Shown here in pieces: positions 51,094 through 60,809 of a stretch of 64,000 nt of DNA (position 1 is its first letter; each line of letters begins with the position of its first letter). Under the pieces are notes generated by a model, which was not told the origin of the DNA, did no database searches, and saw nothing but the letters and a program-made list of their open reading frames with translations. This DNA comes from an uncultured Eubacteriales bacterium (GTDB lineage Bacteria > Bacillota > Clostridia > Oscillospirales > Acutalibacteraceae): contig CAKTFN010000007.1 in the NCBI GenBank assembly GCA_934561055.1, positions 1-64,000 of the forward strand, in the 5' to 3' direction. The position numbers and the translations under genes are program-made.

Positions 51094-52435
51094 TTTCGAC
51101 TTTCCCCATTTTCTCCCGTTTTTCAATGACCGAAAAAGCAATAACGCAAATGATTACCGAAACGAGCGAACCGCATGCGGTTGCAAGCCCCATCGGAAGA
51201 AGATTGTCCGCAAACATTTTTGACATGAGATACGCTCCGGGAATTCTCACGAGGACAATTGCAATAATATTATGAAGGAAGGAAATTCCCGACTTTCCGC
51301 AAGCGCAGAAATATCCGCTGAAACTGAAATGAATTCCGGCAAAGAAGCAGTCCAAAACGTAGCCGCAAAGATACTGACCTCCTGCGGAAATTACGGCATG
51401 GTCATCAATAAACAGACCGACAAGCGGTTCGGCAACAAATTGAACGAGCAAAGACACGGTAAGCCCGAATCCGGCCGCAATCATGCAGGCATAGCCGAGG
51501 GTCTGAACCGCACGTTCCTTTTTTCCCGCTCCGATGTTCTGCGCGCCGAGTGCGGAAACCGTTGAAAGGAGCGACGACGGAACAAGGAAAAGAAAGCTGA
51601 TTATTTTTTCGACAATTCCGACGGCTGTCGAGTCAGTGAGTCCCCGCTTGTTTGCGATGACGGTGATTACAATAAAAGCAATCTGAATAAGTCCGTCCTG
51701 AACGGCAATCGGAACACCGATTTTCATGATTTTTCCCATAAACGGACGTTCGGGTCTGAAGTCCGACTTTTGAACACCGATCACTTTTCGTTTGATTATT
51801 ACGGCAAGCGAAACAATTACGCTGACCGCCTGAGAAAGCGTTGTTCCGAGCGCCGCACCGACGGGACCCATTTTGAAAACGCCCATGAACAAAAAGTCAA
51901 GTCCGATATTGAAAGCGCAGGCAACGGCGATGAAGCACATCGGGCTTTTGCTGTCTCCCATACCTCTGAAAATTGCGCTGAGAACATTATAAGCCGTAAT
52001 AAACGGAATTCCGATGAAGCATACGGTGAGGTAAGAAACGGTTCCTTCAACGGCCTGCTGCGGTGTTTTCATAATGTGAACAATCGGTCTTGTCAGCAAA
52101 AGAAGAACCGCCGTAAGAACGAGCGAAAGAACGGAAAACAAAACGGTTGTGTTTCCGACATCCTTTGCCGCACTTTTTTTGTCGTTCGCACCGATTGCCT
52201 GCCCGATACCGACCGTTGTTCCCATTGCAAGACCGACAATCATAACCGTCAGCATATGCATAACCTGACTTCCGATTGAAACGGCCGTTGACTCGGCAAT
52301 CGTTTCCTCGAATTTTCCGATTATGAAAAGGTCGGCCATTCCGTAAAGAGTCTGCAAAAAATACGAGAGAAGATACGGCAGAGAAAAATACAGAACATTT
52401 TTTAAAACGCTCCCTGTTGTAAGGTTCTTTTCCAT
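51080..52435 (-). CDS. MATE family efflux transporter (MerR-controlled)
   Basis: A 451-residue MATE exporter with about 12 membrane segments in two halves. The N-terminus KNVLYFSLPYLLSYFLQTLY and the loop DLFIIGKFEETIAESTAVSI are followed by IGQAIGANDKKSAAKDVGNT; the second half starts near GKIMKIGVPIAVQDGLIQIA. It should export toxic or cationic compounds with H+ or Na+. GAGGGTG precedes the ATG at 52435. Cotranscribed with the overlapping MerR-family gene. It is only distantly similar to the MATE protein at 25815-27152. Confidence 0.9.
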   Translation of the reverse strand: MEKNLTTGSVLKNVLYFSLPYLLSYFLQTLYGMADLFIIGKFEETIAESTAVSIGSQVMHMLTVMIVGLAMGTTVGIGQAIGANDKKSAAKDVGNTTVLFSVLSLVLTAVLLLLTRPIVHIMKTPQQAVEGTVSYLTVCFIGIPFITAYNVLSAIFRGMGDSKSPMCFIAVACAFNIGLDFLFMGVFKMGPVGAALGTTLSQAVSVIVSLAVIIKRKVIGVQKSDFRPERPFMGKIMKIGVPIAVQDGLIQIAFIVITVIANKRGLTDSTAVGIVEKIISFLFLVPSSLLSTVSALGAQNIGAGKKERAVQTLGYACMIAAGFGLTVSLLVQFVAEPLVGLFIDDHAVISAGGQYLCGYVLDCFFAGIHFSFSGYFCACGKSGISFLHNIIAIVLVRIPGAYLMSKMFADNLLPMGLATACGSLVSVIICVIAFSVIEKREKMGKVENGYA

Positions 52436-52468
52436 CGGATTCACCCTCTTGAACAAAAACTTTTGTTT

Positions 52469-52499
52469 ATAGTAAACTCTGCAACTGTTACAGAGTCAA
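52469..52499 (-). promoter_or_regulatory. MerR-type promoter with operator palindrome
   Basis: Minus strand: TTGACT (52494-52499), a 19-base spacer instead of 17, and TACTAT (52469-52474). The spacer contains the near-perfect 21-base palindrome ACTCTGTAAC-A-GTTGCAGAGT (52476-52496, one mismatch). This is the classic arrangement in which a MerR-family protein twists the DNA to activate. Confidence 0.85.
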
Positions 52500-52820
52500 G
52501 GCTTTTTTGAAAAAAATCTCTTTGAATGTCCGGAAAATATTTTTCCGCAGAGCATGAACATTTTTTGCGGTTTGAGTACAGACCGAAGAAACTCCTAAAA
52601 GCAAAAAGCCGCAACGAAACTTTTGTCCGTCACGGCCTGTTTTTGCCTTCGCCGGTAACAACGGCGGCAAGGATGAAAAAGATGCCGACTGCGTTTTTGA
52701 GGAAGACGCCGCCGCTTCTTTCGTTTTTCCGCTTCACAATAAAAGCGGTTGTTACATAGATTTTTTACACGTCCTTCACTTTTTAAAAAGAGCGGCGAAA
52801 GATTCACCGCTCTTAAAGTT
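52500..52820. other. Intergenic region between the MATE-MerR operon and the GPH symporter
   Basis: Carries a terminator for the symporter at its right end. The central part is gene-like in composition on the minus strand (a 35-codon frame with a hydrophobic core at 52630-52737) but has no ribosome site, so it may be the remnant of a gene. Confidence 0.35.
52783..52814 (-). terminator. Terminator of the GPH symporter gene
   Basis: Stem AAGAGCGG / CCGCTCTT with a 10-base loop, followed on the minus strand by TTTAAAAAG; close behind the stop at 52821. Confidence 0.7.
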
Positions 52821-54299
52821 TTACTCCGTGATTTCAATTCCTCTTTCGGCTCTCATAACCTTGAGTTCTTCATGAATCTTCTTTTTCTTGTCGCCGACGA
52901 TGTCATAGAAGAACAGCGGAATTGCGCAAAGAATAAGGCTGATTCCGGGAACAATTGAAACGAGTGAATACATTGCAAAGTTTTGAGACGTTGACATTGA
53001 TCTTGCAATTTCCAAAGCGGCGTTTGCGTCGCCGACATTGAGCTTCTGCGGGTCAATGCTGACAAGAATGTACATACCGATGATGACAACCGTTGCAACG
53101 GCGTTGCCGAGCTTGTTAACAAACGACTGGCATGCGGAACCGAGCGCATTGTCTCTGAAACCGGTTTTCCATTCCATGTAATCGATGCAGTCACAAACCA
53201 TTGCGCCCGAAACAACGTTGATTACGCCGAGAGGAATGCTCGAAATAATCATGAACGGAATGCAGATGAAAAGGTTCTTTGTGAACCAGCCGACAAGAAG
53301 AGTGAGGATGCTCGCACCGAAACCGGCAACGCACGAAACGATCATGAGGGTTCTGTATTCAAACTTTTTGAAAAGCTTCGGCATGAAAATCATCGCACCG
53401 AACATTCCGATTGCGGCACAAATCTGAATAACGAGCTGAATCGTTGACATATTCTTGCTGAACTGATCGGCAGTTGCGGTTGCAAGATCGCCGCCGACAT
53501 AGAAGCCTGCGTAACGGGCAACGTGCGGAGCTGCGGACTGAAGCATATATCTTCCGAAGGAGAGAATTCCCGAAAGGACAACAAGCATCAAAGGCTTGCA
53601 GTGGAAAATTCTTGAAAGGGTTGAAGGTTCGCCCGGAGCGCGCTTTGTTGCGTTCGGATGCCTGACTCTTTCTTTGATATTGAACGAAGAAAGGCAGAAA
53701 AGAGGCATACCGATAAGCGACATCGAAATCGCCATGATTGCATATTTCTTTTCGCTGCTCGAAATGAAGTAACCGACAATAATCGGAAGCGCAACTGTGA
53801 CGGCGGAACCGACTCCTCCGACGGTTCTTCCGTATGAAATAATGGTTCCGCGTTCGGCCGGGTTCGGCGTCATAACGTTCGGAAGGCTCCAAAACGGAAC
53901 GTCACTCGACGTATAAACCATTCCCCAAAGAACATAGACAACGGCAACGTAAACATACATCATCGTTGACTGGTCGCCTTCGGCAAAGCCTATCGGACGC
54001 AGGAACATGAGAATCGTGAGAATTGCAATGGGAATTGCGGTGATAACCGGATAGTGGCGCATTCTTCCCCAACGTGAGGTATGGCGGTCAACGATCATAC
54101 CCATAAGCGGGTCGTTGATTGCGTCCCAAACACGGGCAAGAAGCATGAGCATGATTACAAACCATGCGTTGAGCGTGAGAACGTTCATGTAAAAGTCTGT
54201 AATATAGCTTGACATACAGCTATACACAAGACCCTGGCCGAGAGCCGCAATCGCATAGGACATGGACTCCTTTTTAGACACATACTTTTTTTCTTCCAT
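52821..54299 (-). CDS. GPH-family sugar:cation symporter
   Basis: A 492-residue glycoside-pentoside-hexuronide:cation symporter with 12 membrane segments. The N-terminal IAALGQGLVYSCMSSYITDFY, the family motif ARVWDAINDPLMGMIVDRH and RGTIISYGRTVGGVGS are typical. Such proteins take up melibiose, lactose, xylosides or glucuronides with Na+ or H+. The substrate is unknown. It could feed the beta-galactosidase or the GH31/GH13 enzymes of this window, but none is adjacent. AAGGAG precedes the ATG. Confidence 0.9.
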   Translation of the reverse strand: MEEKKYVSKKESMSYAIAALGQGLVYSCMSSYITDFYMNVLTLNAWFVIMLMLLARVWDAINDPLMGMIVDRHTSRWGRMRHYPVITAIPIAILTILMFLRPIGFAEGDQSTMMYVYVAVVYVLWGMVYTSSDVPFWSLPNVMTPNPAERGTIISYGRTVGGVGSAVTVALPIIVGYFISSSEKKYAIMAISMSLIGMPLFCLSSFNIKERVRHPNATKRAPGEPSTLSRIFHCKPLMLVVLSGILSFGRYMLQSAAPHVARYAGFYVGGDLATATADQFSKNMSTIQLVIQICAAIGMFGAMIFMPKLFKKFEYRTLMIVSCVAGFGASILTLLVGWFTKNLFICIPFMIISSIPLGVINVVSGAMVCDCIDYMEWKTGFRDNALGSACQSFVNKLGNAVATVVIIGMYILVSIDPQKLNVGDANAALEIARSMSTSQNFAMYSLVSIVPGISLILCAIPLFFYDIVGDKKKKIHEELKVMRAERGIEITE

Positions 54300-54381
54300 A
54301 AAATATCTCCTTTTTCACCGTTCAAAAAAAGAACAGATTTTTTTGCTTTTTTCAAGACTGCCGATTTCCGTTTCTCCAAAA

Positions 54382-55866
54382 TCAGCGTCTGTTTAACAGT
54401 TTTCTTCTCAGGGCTGAAAAGCCGTCTTTCCAAATTGCCGGTGTGAACAAAACGAGAATCGGGAAATACTCAAGTCTTCCGGCGAGCATGTCGATAATCA
54501 TAACGATTTTTGAAAGGTTTGAAAACGCAGAATAATTTCCGGTCGGGCCGACGAGCGAAAGACCGGGTCCGATGTTGTTCATCGTTGCGGCAACGGCGGT
54601 CATCGAGGTCGTCATATCGAACCCGTCAAGGCTGACTATGAAAACGGATATGACGTAAACAAGCATTGCAATGACAAAGAACGAGGTCGTGTTTTTCACA
54701 ACGGCGGTGTCAACGCTCTTTTTGTCAAGCTTGACCGCTTTGACCGAACGCGGGTGAAGAATTGTTGAAATTTCTCTTGCACTGCTTTTGAGAAGAAGAA
54801 CAAGCCTTGAAACCTTCAATCCGCCGCCCGTGCTTCCGGCACTTGCTCCGATGAACATCAGAATGAACAAAATGAACTGGGAAAGCTGGGGCCATTTTGC
54901 AAAGTCGGTCGTTCCGTAGCCGGTTGTCGAAATAATCGACGCAACCGAAAAAGCCGCATGGTGAAACGCATCGTAAAACCTTCCGCCGAAAAATTCGTCT
55001 TTGATGTTGAACGTTATGCAAAGAACGGAAAAAGCAATGATTCCGAGGAACCACCAAAGCTCTTCGTTCTTCAAAACCTGTTTGAATTTTTTTGCAAGCA
55101 GAAGGTAATACACGGTGAAATTGACCGCAAAAAGAATCATGAAAACGGTGACAACACCTTGAAGGTAGTTGTTTTGATAAAAACCGATGCTTGCGTTTTT
55201 GATTGCAAAGCCGCCGGTTCCGGCCGTTCCGAACGCAGTGCAGATTGAATCGAACCACGGCATTCCGCCGGCAAGAAGCAGAACAATTTCAAGAATTGTC
55301 ATCGCAAAATAGATGGAGTACAAAATGAATGCGGTCTGGCGTACTTTCGGAACGAATTTTCCGACCGAGGGGCCGGGACTTTCCGCGCGCATAAGCTGCA
55401 TTGTGTGGCCGCCCGTAAGCGGAACCACCGCAAGAAGAAAAACAAGAACGCCCATTCCGCCGATCCAGTGAGTGAAGCTGCGCCAAAAAAGCGAGGTTTG
55501 CGAAAGCGCTTCAACGTTTGTGAGTATGCTTGCGCCGGTCGTTGTGAAGCCGGAGGCGGCTTCAAAAACGGCGTCGATATAGCTCGGAATCTCCTTCGTC
55601 AAAAAGAAGGGCAACGCTCCGCAAAGGCTCAAAACAATCCACGAAAGGGCAACCGTCACAAAGCCTTCCTTTGCATAAAAGACGTTTTTTTTCGGCTTTC
55701 TTACGGAAAGGAGAAGGCCGAAGGCAAGCGAAACGGCGGCAACAAAAGCATACACCTTCCACTCGTTTTCGCCGTAAAAAATTCCGACCGCAACGGGAAG
55801 AAGCATTGAACACGCCTGAATAATGCACACAAGTCCGAGCAGATATAAAATCATAAAATAATTCAT
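54382..55866 (-). CDS. trkH: Potassium uptake membrane subunit (TrkH family)
   Basis: A 494-residue K+ translocating subunit with four repeated membrane-pore-membrane units. The pore segments include GFTTTGASILT, GTAGTGGFAIKN, STTGYGTTDFAKWP and NNIGPGLSLVGP, and the GASAGSTGGGLKVSR loop is typical. Together with the TrkA-like protein encoded six bases upstream it forms a Trk/Ktr-type system that imports K+ with Na+ or H+ for osmotic and pH balance. The longer length is closer to TrkH than KtrB. Confidence 0.92.
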   Translation of the reverse strand: MNYFMILYLLGLVCIIQACSMLLPVAVGIFYGENEWKVYAFVAAVSLAFGLLLSVRKPKKNVFYAKEGFVTVALSWIVLSLCGALPFFLTKEIPSYIDAVFEAASGFTTTGASILTNVEALSQTSLFWRSFTHWIGGMGVLVFLLAVVPLTGGHTMQLMRAESPGPSVGKFVPKVRQTAFILYSIYFAMTILEIVLLLAGGMPWFDSICTAFGTAGTGGFAIKNASIGFYQNNYLQGVVTVFMILFAVNFTVYYLLLAKKFKQVLKNEELWWFLGIIAFSVLCITFNIKDEFFGGRFYDAFHHAAFSVASIISTTGYGTTDFAKWPQLSQFILFILMFIGASAGSTGGGLKVSRLVLLLKSSAREISTILHPRSVKAVKLDKKSVDTAVVKNTTSFFVIAMLVYVISVFIVSLDGFDMTTSMTAVAATMNNIGPGLSLVGPTGNYSAFSNLSKIVMIIDMLAGRLEYFPILVLFTPAIWKDGFSALRRKLLNRR

Positions 55867-55872
55867 GGCTTT

Positions 55873-57231
55873 TTACCTTACAATGTCCTTGAGATCGTTG
55901 AGTCCCCGTTCGGTTGTGACAACAACAACGCTGTCTCCGACCTGAATCATATCCTGACCGGACGGAATGATGATTTTTCCGTGGCGTGATATACAGCAAA
56001 GAAGAATATTCTTTTTGATGTCAAGGTCGCAAAGCGGAACGCCGACGGCCTTGCTTTCGGTTCTCACGGCGAACTCAAGCGCCTGAACCTTTCCGCCGAC
56101 AATGTTATAAAGCGTTTGAACACCGCTTCCGGTTGAGTTTTCAAGCGCACGGACATAGCTTATAATCATTTCGGAAGTGATATACTTCGGATAAATCACC
56201 GAGCCGAGAGAAAGGCGGTCAATAATCCCTTCAAAATTCAGCTTGTTGATTTTTGTAACGGTTTTCGCCTTGAAGTTTGCGCCGACGTAAAGCGAAAGCA
56301 TGATGTTCTCCTCGTCGATATCGGTAATCGAAGCAAAGCCGTCCGCATCGGCGATTCCCTCTTCAAGAAGAAGGCGCTGGTCGCTTCCGTCGCCGTTGAT
56401 TATCACGATGTCGCTCGGAAGAATCGAATTGAGAAACTCGCAGTGTTCACGGTTCTTCTCAATGATTTTGACCCTGAAGCCGTATTCCGAAAGCTTCTTT
56501 GCAAGGTAGAACGTAATTTTTCCGCCGCCGACAATGATGATTGTTTTAATGTGGTTTTTTGCGATTCCGGCTTTTTTGAAGAATGCGCCGGAGTCTCTGT
56601 GGGTCGCAATGAAAGAGATTTTGTCTCCCTCGTTCAAAACCGTGTCTCCGGTGGGGATAATCACGTCTTTTCCGCGCTCAATCGCACAAATGAGGATTTT
56701 TCCCGAAAGACGACCCATTGCGGATTTAATCGGTGACCCGGCAATCGGAGAGCCGATCGGGAGCCTCGTTTCAAGAAGTTCGATTCTTCCCCTCGCAAAG
56801 GTATCGACGGAAATTGCCGAAGGAATTGTGAAAAGGCGGGTAATCTCGTTTGCGGCTTCCATTTCGGGATTGATAATCATTGAGATTCCGAGCTTTTCTT
56901 TGATGAATCCCCTTTCGGTGAGATAGTCCGGATTTCTGACACGGGCGATTGTCCGGCAGGAAGAGGATTTTTTAGCGATAAGACAGCAGAGAAGGTTAAG
57001 TTCGTCCGAACCGGTCATCGCTATGAACATATCCGCATATTCGATTCCGGCATCCTTTTGAACGTAATAGACAACGCCGTTTCCGACGGTTCCCATAACG
57101 TCCGCAACTTCGGTAACTCTTTCAACGGCGTCGGAATTTGTGTCAATGACCGTAATGTCATGACCCTCCGACGCAAGCTGTTCGGCAAGAGCCGAACCGA
57201 CTTTTCCGCAGCCAACAATAATAATATTCAT
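55873..57231 (-). CDS. trkA: Trk system potassium uptake regulatory protein TrkA
   Basis: A 452-residue peripheral regulator with two RCK modules in tandem. Each has a Rossmann NAD/nucleotide-binding site (MNIIIVGCGKVGSALAEQLA at the start, IIIVGGGKITFYLAKKLSE near residue 232) and a TrkA-C ligand-binding domain. It gates TrkH in response to nucleotides. The start at 57231 has GGAGG nine bases upstream; the longer frame adds six residues. The order trkA-trkH on one transcript is usual. It is divergent from the GH31 gene. Confidence 0.93.
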   Translation of the reverse strand: MNIIIVGCGKVGSALAEQLASEGHDITVIDTNSDAVERVTEVADVMGTVGNGVVYYVQKDAGIEYADMFIAMTGSDELNLLCCLIAKKSSSCRTIARVRNPDYLTERGFIKEKLGISMIINPEMEAANEITRLFTIPSAISVDTFARGRIELLETRLPIGSPIAGSPIKSAMGRLSGKILICAIERGKDVIIPTGDTVLNEGDKISFIATHRDSGAFFKKAGIAKNHIKTIIIVGGGKITFYLAKKLSEYGFRVKIIEKNREHCEFLNSILPSDIVIINGDGSDQRLLLEEGIADADGFASITDIDEENIMLSLYVGANFKAKTVTKINKLNFEGIIDRLSLGSVIYPKYITSEMIISYVRALENSTGSGVQTLYNIVGGKVQALEFAVRTESKAVGVPLCDLDIKKNILLCCISRHGKIIIPSGQDMIQVGDSVVVVTTERGLNDLKDIVR

Positions 57232-57400
57232 GAATTTTCCTCCGAGCAAAACAGAAAGCTGTTTTTACGTCTGAATATTGTATCACATCGGCAAAAGAAA
57301 TTCTATAGATTTTTCTTTTAATTTCAATTAAGGTTAGTTCTTTGAATGTAGAAAATTTCCCTTTCTTTTTGGTTGTTTTTGCCGAAAAAGTCTGTTTTCC

Positions 57401-57429
57401 TTGAAAAAACTGCTTTTTTATTGTATTAT
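57401..57429 (+). promoter_or_regulatory. Promoter of the GH31 glucosidase gene
   Basis: TTGAAA (57401-57406), 17-base spacer, TATTAT (57424-57429). The ATG follows 47 bases later behind GAAAGGA. Confidence 0.65.
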
Positions 57430-57476
57430 TTATCAGTATTCTATTACGCAGAAAAGCGTTTGAAAGGAAAAAAACA

Positions 57477-59897
57477 ATGAGCGAACTTTCACCGTATTTT
57501 TTAAGTAAATTTTCCCGACAATTCAAAAGCAAAACGCCCGATGAATTCATTATTCAAAGAGGAGATTTCCGCTTTTCGGTTCTTTCTTCAAGAATTTTCC
57601 GCGTTGAAAAGGACAGAAAGCGGATTTTTACCGACGAAGCAACTCAAACCGTTGTTTGCCGTGACTTTTCAAGGCCGAATTTCAAGGTTTCGGAAAGTAA
57701 AAGAAAACTCAAAATTTCAACCGAGGACGCAATTTTTCTCTTCGACTTCACAAAAGAAAAGGTTGAAAGCATTACCCTCAAAGACTCGAGAACCGTCACC
57801 GACTTCAAGACCGGAAACCTCAAAGGCACTTACCGCACGCTCGACATGATTAACGGTTCGGTAAAACTCGGAGAAGGTCTCATGAGCCAAAACGGCGTTT
57901 CCGTCATTGACGACTCAAAAACCGTGATTATATCCGAAGACGGAACGATGAAGGAAAGAAGAAGAATTCAAAAAGACGAATATTACTTCGCCTTCGGCAA
58001 CGATTACAGAGGCTGCCTCAAAGAGTTCTTCAAACTTTGCGGAGAAGTTCCCCTCGTTCCGAGATACTGCCTCGGAAACTGGTGGAGCAGATACAAGGAT
58101 TACAGTCAGCAGGAATACATTGACCTCATGCAAACCTTCATCGAAAAGGAGGTTCCGATTTCCGTCGCAACCATTGACATGGACTGGCACTGGGTTGACG
58201 TCATTGAACGCTTCGGAAAAGAAAACGCATATTACCGCCGTGAAGGCGGTCTTCCGTACAAAACGATTTCGGAAATTTTTCAAAGTCAGGGCTGGACGGG
58301 CTACAGCTGGAACACGGAGCTTTTTCCGGATTACAAGGGGCTTTTGAACTGGCTTCACGAAAAGAACTTCAAAGTCACCGTCAACCTTCACCCGGCTCAG
58401 GGCGTTCGCCCGTTTGAAGATCAGTACGAAGAATTCGCAGAATTCATGGGCATTGACCCGAAAACAAAAAAGCGCATTCCGTTTGACATCACCGACCCGA
58501 AATTTATCGAAGGCTATTTCAAAATTCTTCACAAGCCCTACGAAGACGACGGCGTTGACTTTTGGTGGATCGACTGGCAGCAGGAAAGGGACACGAAAAT
58601 CAAGGGGCTTGACCCCCTCTGGGCGCTCAACCATTACCACACGCTCGACCTTGCTTCAAAAGAAAAACGTCCTTTGATTCTTTCCCGCTTTGCGGAAGTC
58701 GGCTCTCACCGTTATCCGCTCGGCTTTTCGGGCGACACAATCATCAGCTGGAAGAGCCTTGATTTTCAGCCGTACTTTACGGCGAACGCAACCAACGTCG
58801 GCTATACATGGTGGAGCCACGACATCGGCGGCCATCAGCTCGGTTCCAGAAATGACGAACTTTATGTCCGTTGGGTGCAGCTCGGCGAGTTCAGTCCGAT
58901 TATGCGCCTTCATTCAACGAAGGACGAATTCATGGGCAAAGAGCCGTGGAAATACTCCTTTGCGGCGAACACTGCGGCCATAAACGCACTTCGTGAGCGT
59001 CATGCTCTTATTCCGTATATTTATTCGATCAACCGCCGCACGCACGAAGAGGGTCGTGCCCTTTGCGAACCGATGTATTATTCATATCCGACCGAAAAAG
59101 CCGCTTACGAAGTTCCGAACCAGTACTTCTTCGGAAGCGAACTCATGGTTTGTCCGGTCACAAAGCCGATGGACAAGCGCACCTTCCTTGCTCCGACAAA
59201 GGTCTGGCTTCCGAAGGGCAGATGGACGGATTGGTACACGGGAAGAATTTATGAGGGCGAACGCTTTGTAACAATGTACCGTGACATTGACGCACTCCCC
59301 GTTCTCGCAAAGGAAGGCGCAATCGTTCCGATGTCCCAAAACGACAGAACGAACGACATCGCCAACCCCGAAAAGCTCTCCGTCAGAATTTTCAGAGGAA
59401 CGAACTCTTTCACCCTTTACGAAGACGACGGAGAAACGATGAAGTTTGAAGACGGCGCATTCGCCGAAACCGTTCTTTCCGTCAGAGAAGCCGGAAAAGA
59501 CCTCCTTTTCAAAATCAACCCGGCGAAGGGCGACCTTTCGGTTATTCCGGAAAAGCGTGAATGGAAGCTTATCTTCGACGACATCAGCAGCGCAAAGGAA
59601 ATCACCGTCAGAGTCGGCGGAAGAAAGAAAGTTTTCACTCCCGGCCACAAGGAAGGAAAAACAATCATCGTTCTTCCCTCCGTTTTGTCAAACGCCGAAG
59701 TTGAAATTGAATTCAAAGCCTTTGAAGCAAGGAAGAACAGAGACAAAAAAGAGTGTGTTGTTGAGCTTCTTTCAAAGTATCAGCTTCCGACAATACTCAA
59801 GCAGGCAACGCTCGGAAAATTCGTTGAGGACATTACGTCCCCGTTCCCGCTGAACGACGAAGCGTTCAAAGGTCCGATTGAAGAAGTTCTTCTTTAA
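57477..59897 (+). CDS. Alpha-glucosidase-type glycoside hydrolase, GH31
   Basis: An 806-residue GH31 enzyme. An N-terminal beta-sandwich (about 1-190) is followed by the barrel: ATIDMDWHWVDV, the nucleophile Asp in VDFWWIDWQQE (about residue 367), the acid/base Asp in GFSGDTIISWKSLDF (about 419), and SHDIGGHQLGSRNDELYVRW. C-terminal beta domains follow, and the last 60 residues after KNRDKKE are an extension not typical of the family. No signal peptide; acts on imported alpha-glucosides (maltose, isomaltose or similar) in the cytoplasm. Alpha-xylosidase is a less likely alternative. It has its own promoter and terminator. Confidence 0.9.
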   Translation: MSELSPYFLSKFSRQFKSKTPDEFIIQRGDFRFSVLSSRIFRVEKDRKRIFTDEATQTVVCRDFSRPNFKVSESKRKLKISTEDAIFLFDFTKEKVESITLKDSRTVTDFKTGNLKGTYRTLDMINGSVKLGEGLMSQNGVSVIDDSKTVIISEDGTMKERRRIQKDEYYFAFGNDYRGCLKEFFKLCGEVPLVPRYCLGNWWSRYKDYSQQEYIDLMQTFIEKEVPISVATIDMDWHWVDVIERFGKENAYYRREGGLPYKTISEIFQSQGWTGYSWNTELFPDYKGLLNWLHEKNFKVTVNLHPAQGVRPFEDQYEEFAEFMGIDPKTKKRIPFDITDPKFIEGYFKILHKPYEDDGVDFWWIDWQQERDTKIKGLDPLWALNHYHTLDLASKEKRPLILSRFAEVGSHRYPLGFSGDTIISWKSLDFQPYFTANATNVGYTWWSHDIGGHQLGSRNDELYVRWVQLGEFSPIMRLHSTKDEFMGKEPWKYSFAANTAAINALRERHALIPYIYSINRRTHEEGRALCEPMYYSYPTEKAAYEVPNQYFFGSELMVCPVTKPMDKRTFLAPTKVWLPKGRWTDWYTGRIYEGERFVTMYRDIDALPVLAKEGAIVPMSQNDRTNDIANPEKLSVRIFRGTNSFTLYEDDGETMKFEDGAFAETVLSVREAGKDLLFKINPAKGDLSVIPEKREWKLIFDDISSAKEITVRVGGRKKVFTPGHKEGKTIIVLPSVLSNAEVEIEFKAFEARKNRDKKECVVELLSKYQLPTILKQATLGKFVEDITSPFPLNDEAFKGPIEEVLL

Positions 59898-59913
59898 AAC
59901 CAAACAAAAAGCA

Positions 59914-59952
59914 AACTGTCGCATCGGTTTTTACCTTTGCGACAGTTTTTTA
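59914..59952 (+). terminator. Terminator of the GH31 gene
   Basis: Stem AACTGTCGCA / TGCGACAGTT with a 14-base loop, then TTTTT. Confidence 0.85.
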
Positions 59953-60023
59953 TAGCGGTGTGATTTTTGTTTTTATAGCTTTCACGGAAAAACTGCGATT
60001 GCTTTTTTCATTTTACCGCCTCC

Positions 60024-60659
60024 TTAGCTAACGAACATACAGAGAAGAAAGTCCTTGTTTCTTGCAAGTACTTCACGAAGCGACCAGATTATCTGCATAG
60101 GATAAAACGGAAGGTATGCCGTCACGCCGTAGGCTTCGATTCCGAGCTTGTTCGCAATGTACAGCGCACGGTACATATGATAAGGCTGTGTGATTATGAT
60201 TATCTTTTTTGCGCCGAAATTATTCTTTGCGTTATAAAGGCTCTCATAGGTTGAAAAGCCGAAATCGTCAATCACGATTTTTTCCTCTTTCACGCCGTTT
60301 TCAAGGCTGACACGCTTCATTGCGGCAAGCTCGTTATAGCTTTCGCCGCTGTTGTCTCCCGTGAGAAGAAGCTTTGCGCCGTTCACCTTTTCAAGAACTT
60401 CCGCTCCCCTTTTGAGTCTTTCGTAAAGCATATGCGACGGTTCGCCGTCTTCCCGAACGCCGCAGCCGAGCACAAGAACGTAATCGACTTTATCCGTGTG
60501 AGACGCCTCTTCAAGGCTGATGATGTTCTTTTTCTGCGAAAGTATCACATAAAAATTCACGCCGAGGACATAGCCGCCGCCCGCAAGAACAACAATCAGA
60601 AAAAGAGCGATTATTCGTTTTGCGGTTTTTGAAAGCTTTCTTTTGTTTTTCTTTTTCAT
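60024..60659 (-). CDS. SanA/YdcF-like membrane-anchored protein (DUF218)
   Basis: A 211-residue protein with one N-terminal membrane helix (IIALFLIVVLAGGGYVLGV) and a DUF218 domain outside the membrane. Family motifs are DYVLVLGCGVREDGEPS, LLTGDNSGESYNELAAM, DFGFSTYESLYNA and IITQPYHMYRALYIA. SanA-type proteins are linked to envelope integrity and vancomycin tolerance, perhaps through peptidoglycan precursor or sugar handling. The start at 60659 has AAAGGACGG six bases upstream; the longer frame lacks a ribosome site. Single gene after prmA. Confidence 0.87.
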   Translation of the reverse strand: MKKKNKRKLSKTAKRIIALFLIVVLAGGGYVLGVNFYVILSQKKNIISLEEASHTDKVDYVLVLGCGVREDGEPSHMLYERLKRGAEVLEKVNGAKLLLTGDNSGESYNELAAMKRVSLENGVKEEKIVIDDFGFSTYESLYNAKNNFGAKKIIIITQPYHMYRALYIANKLGIEAYGVTAYLPFYPMQIIWSLREVLARNKDFLLCMFVS

Positions 60660-60762
60660 CTTTGACCGTCCTTTTCTTTTTTCTGAATTTATTATAAAAC
60701 AGCCGAAAAAGAAAAGCAACCGACGACCGAAAATCGTAAGTTTGCCTTAAGAAAATTTTAAG

Positions 60763-60794
60763 AAAAAAGCTGCTCCGAAAAAAATCGGAACAGC
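60763..60794 (-). terminator. Terminator of the GH13-prmA operon
   Basis: Stem GCTGTTCCGA / TCGGAGCAGC (one mismatched pair) with a six-base T loop, followed on the minus strand by T6. Confidence 0.8.
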
Positions 60795-60809
60795 CAACAG
60801 AATAATTTA

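Noticed and set aside
52630..52737. A 35-codon minus-strand frame with GTG start and a hydrophobic middle
   Set aside because: Codon use looks genuine, but there is no ribosome site or promoter; kept only as a possible gene remnant.
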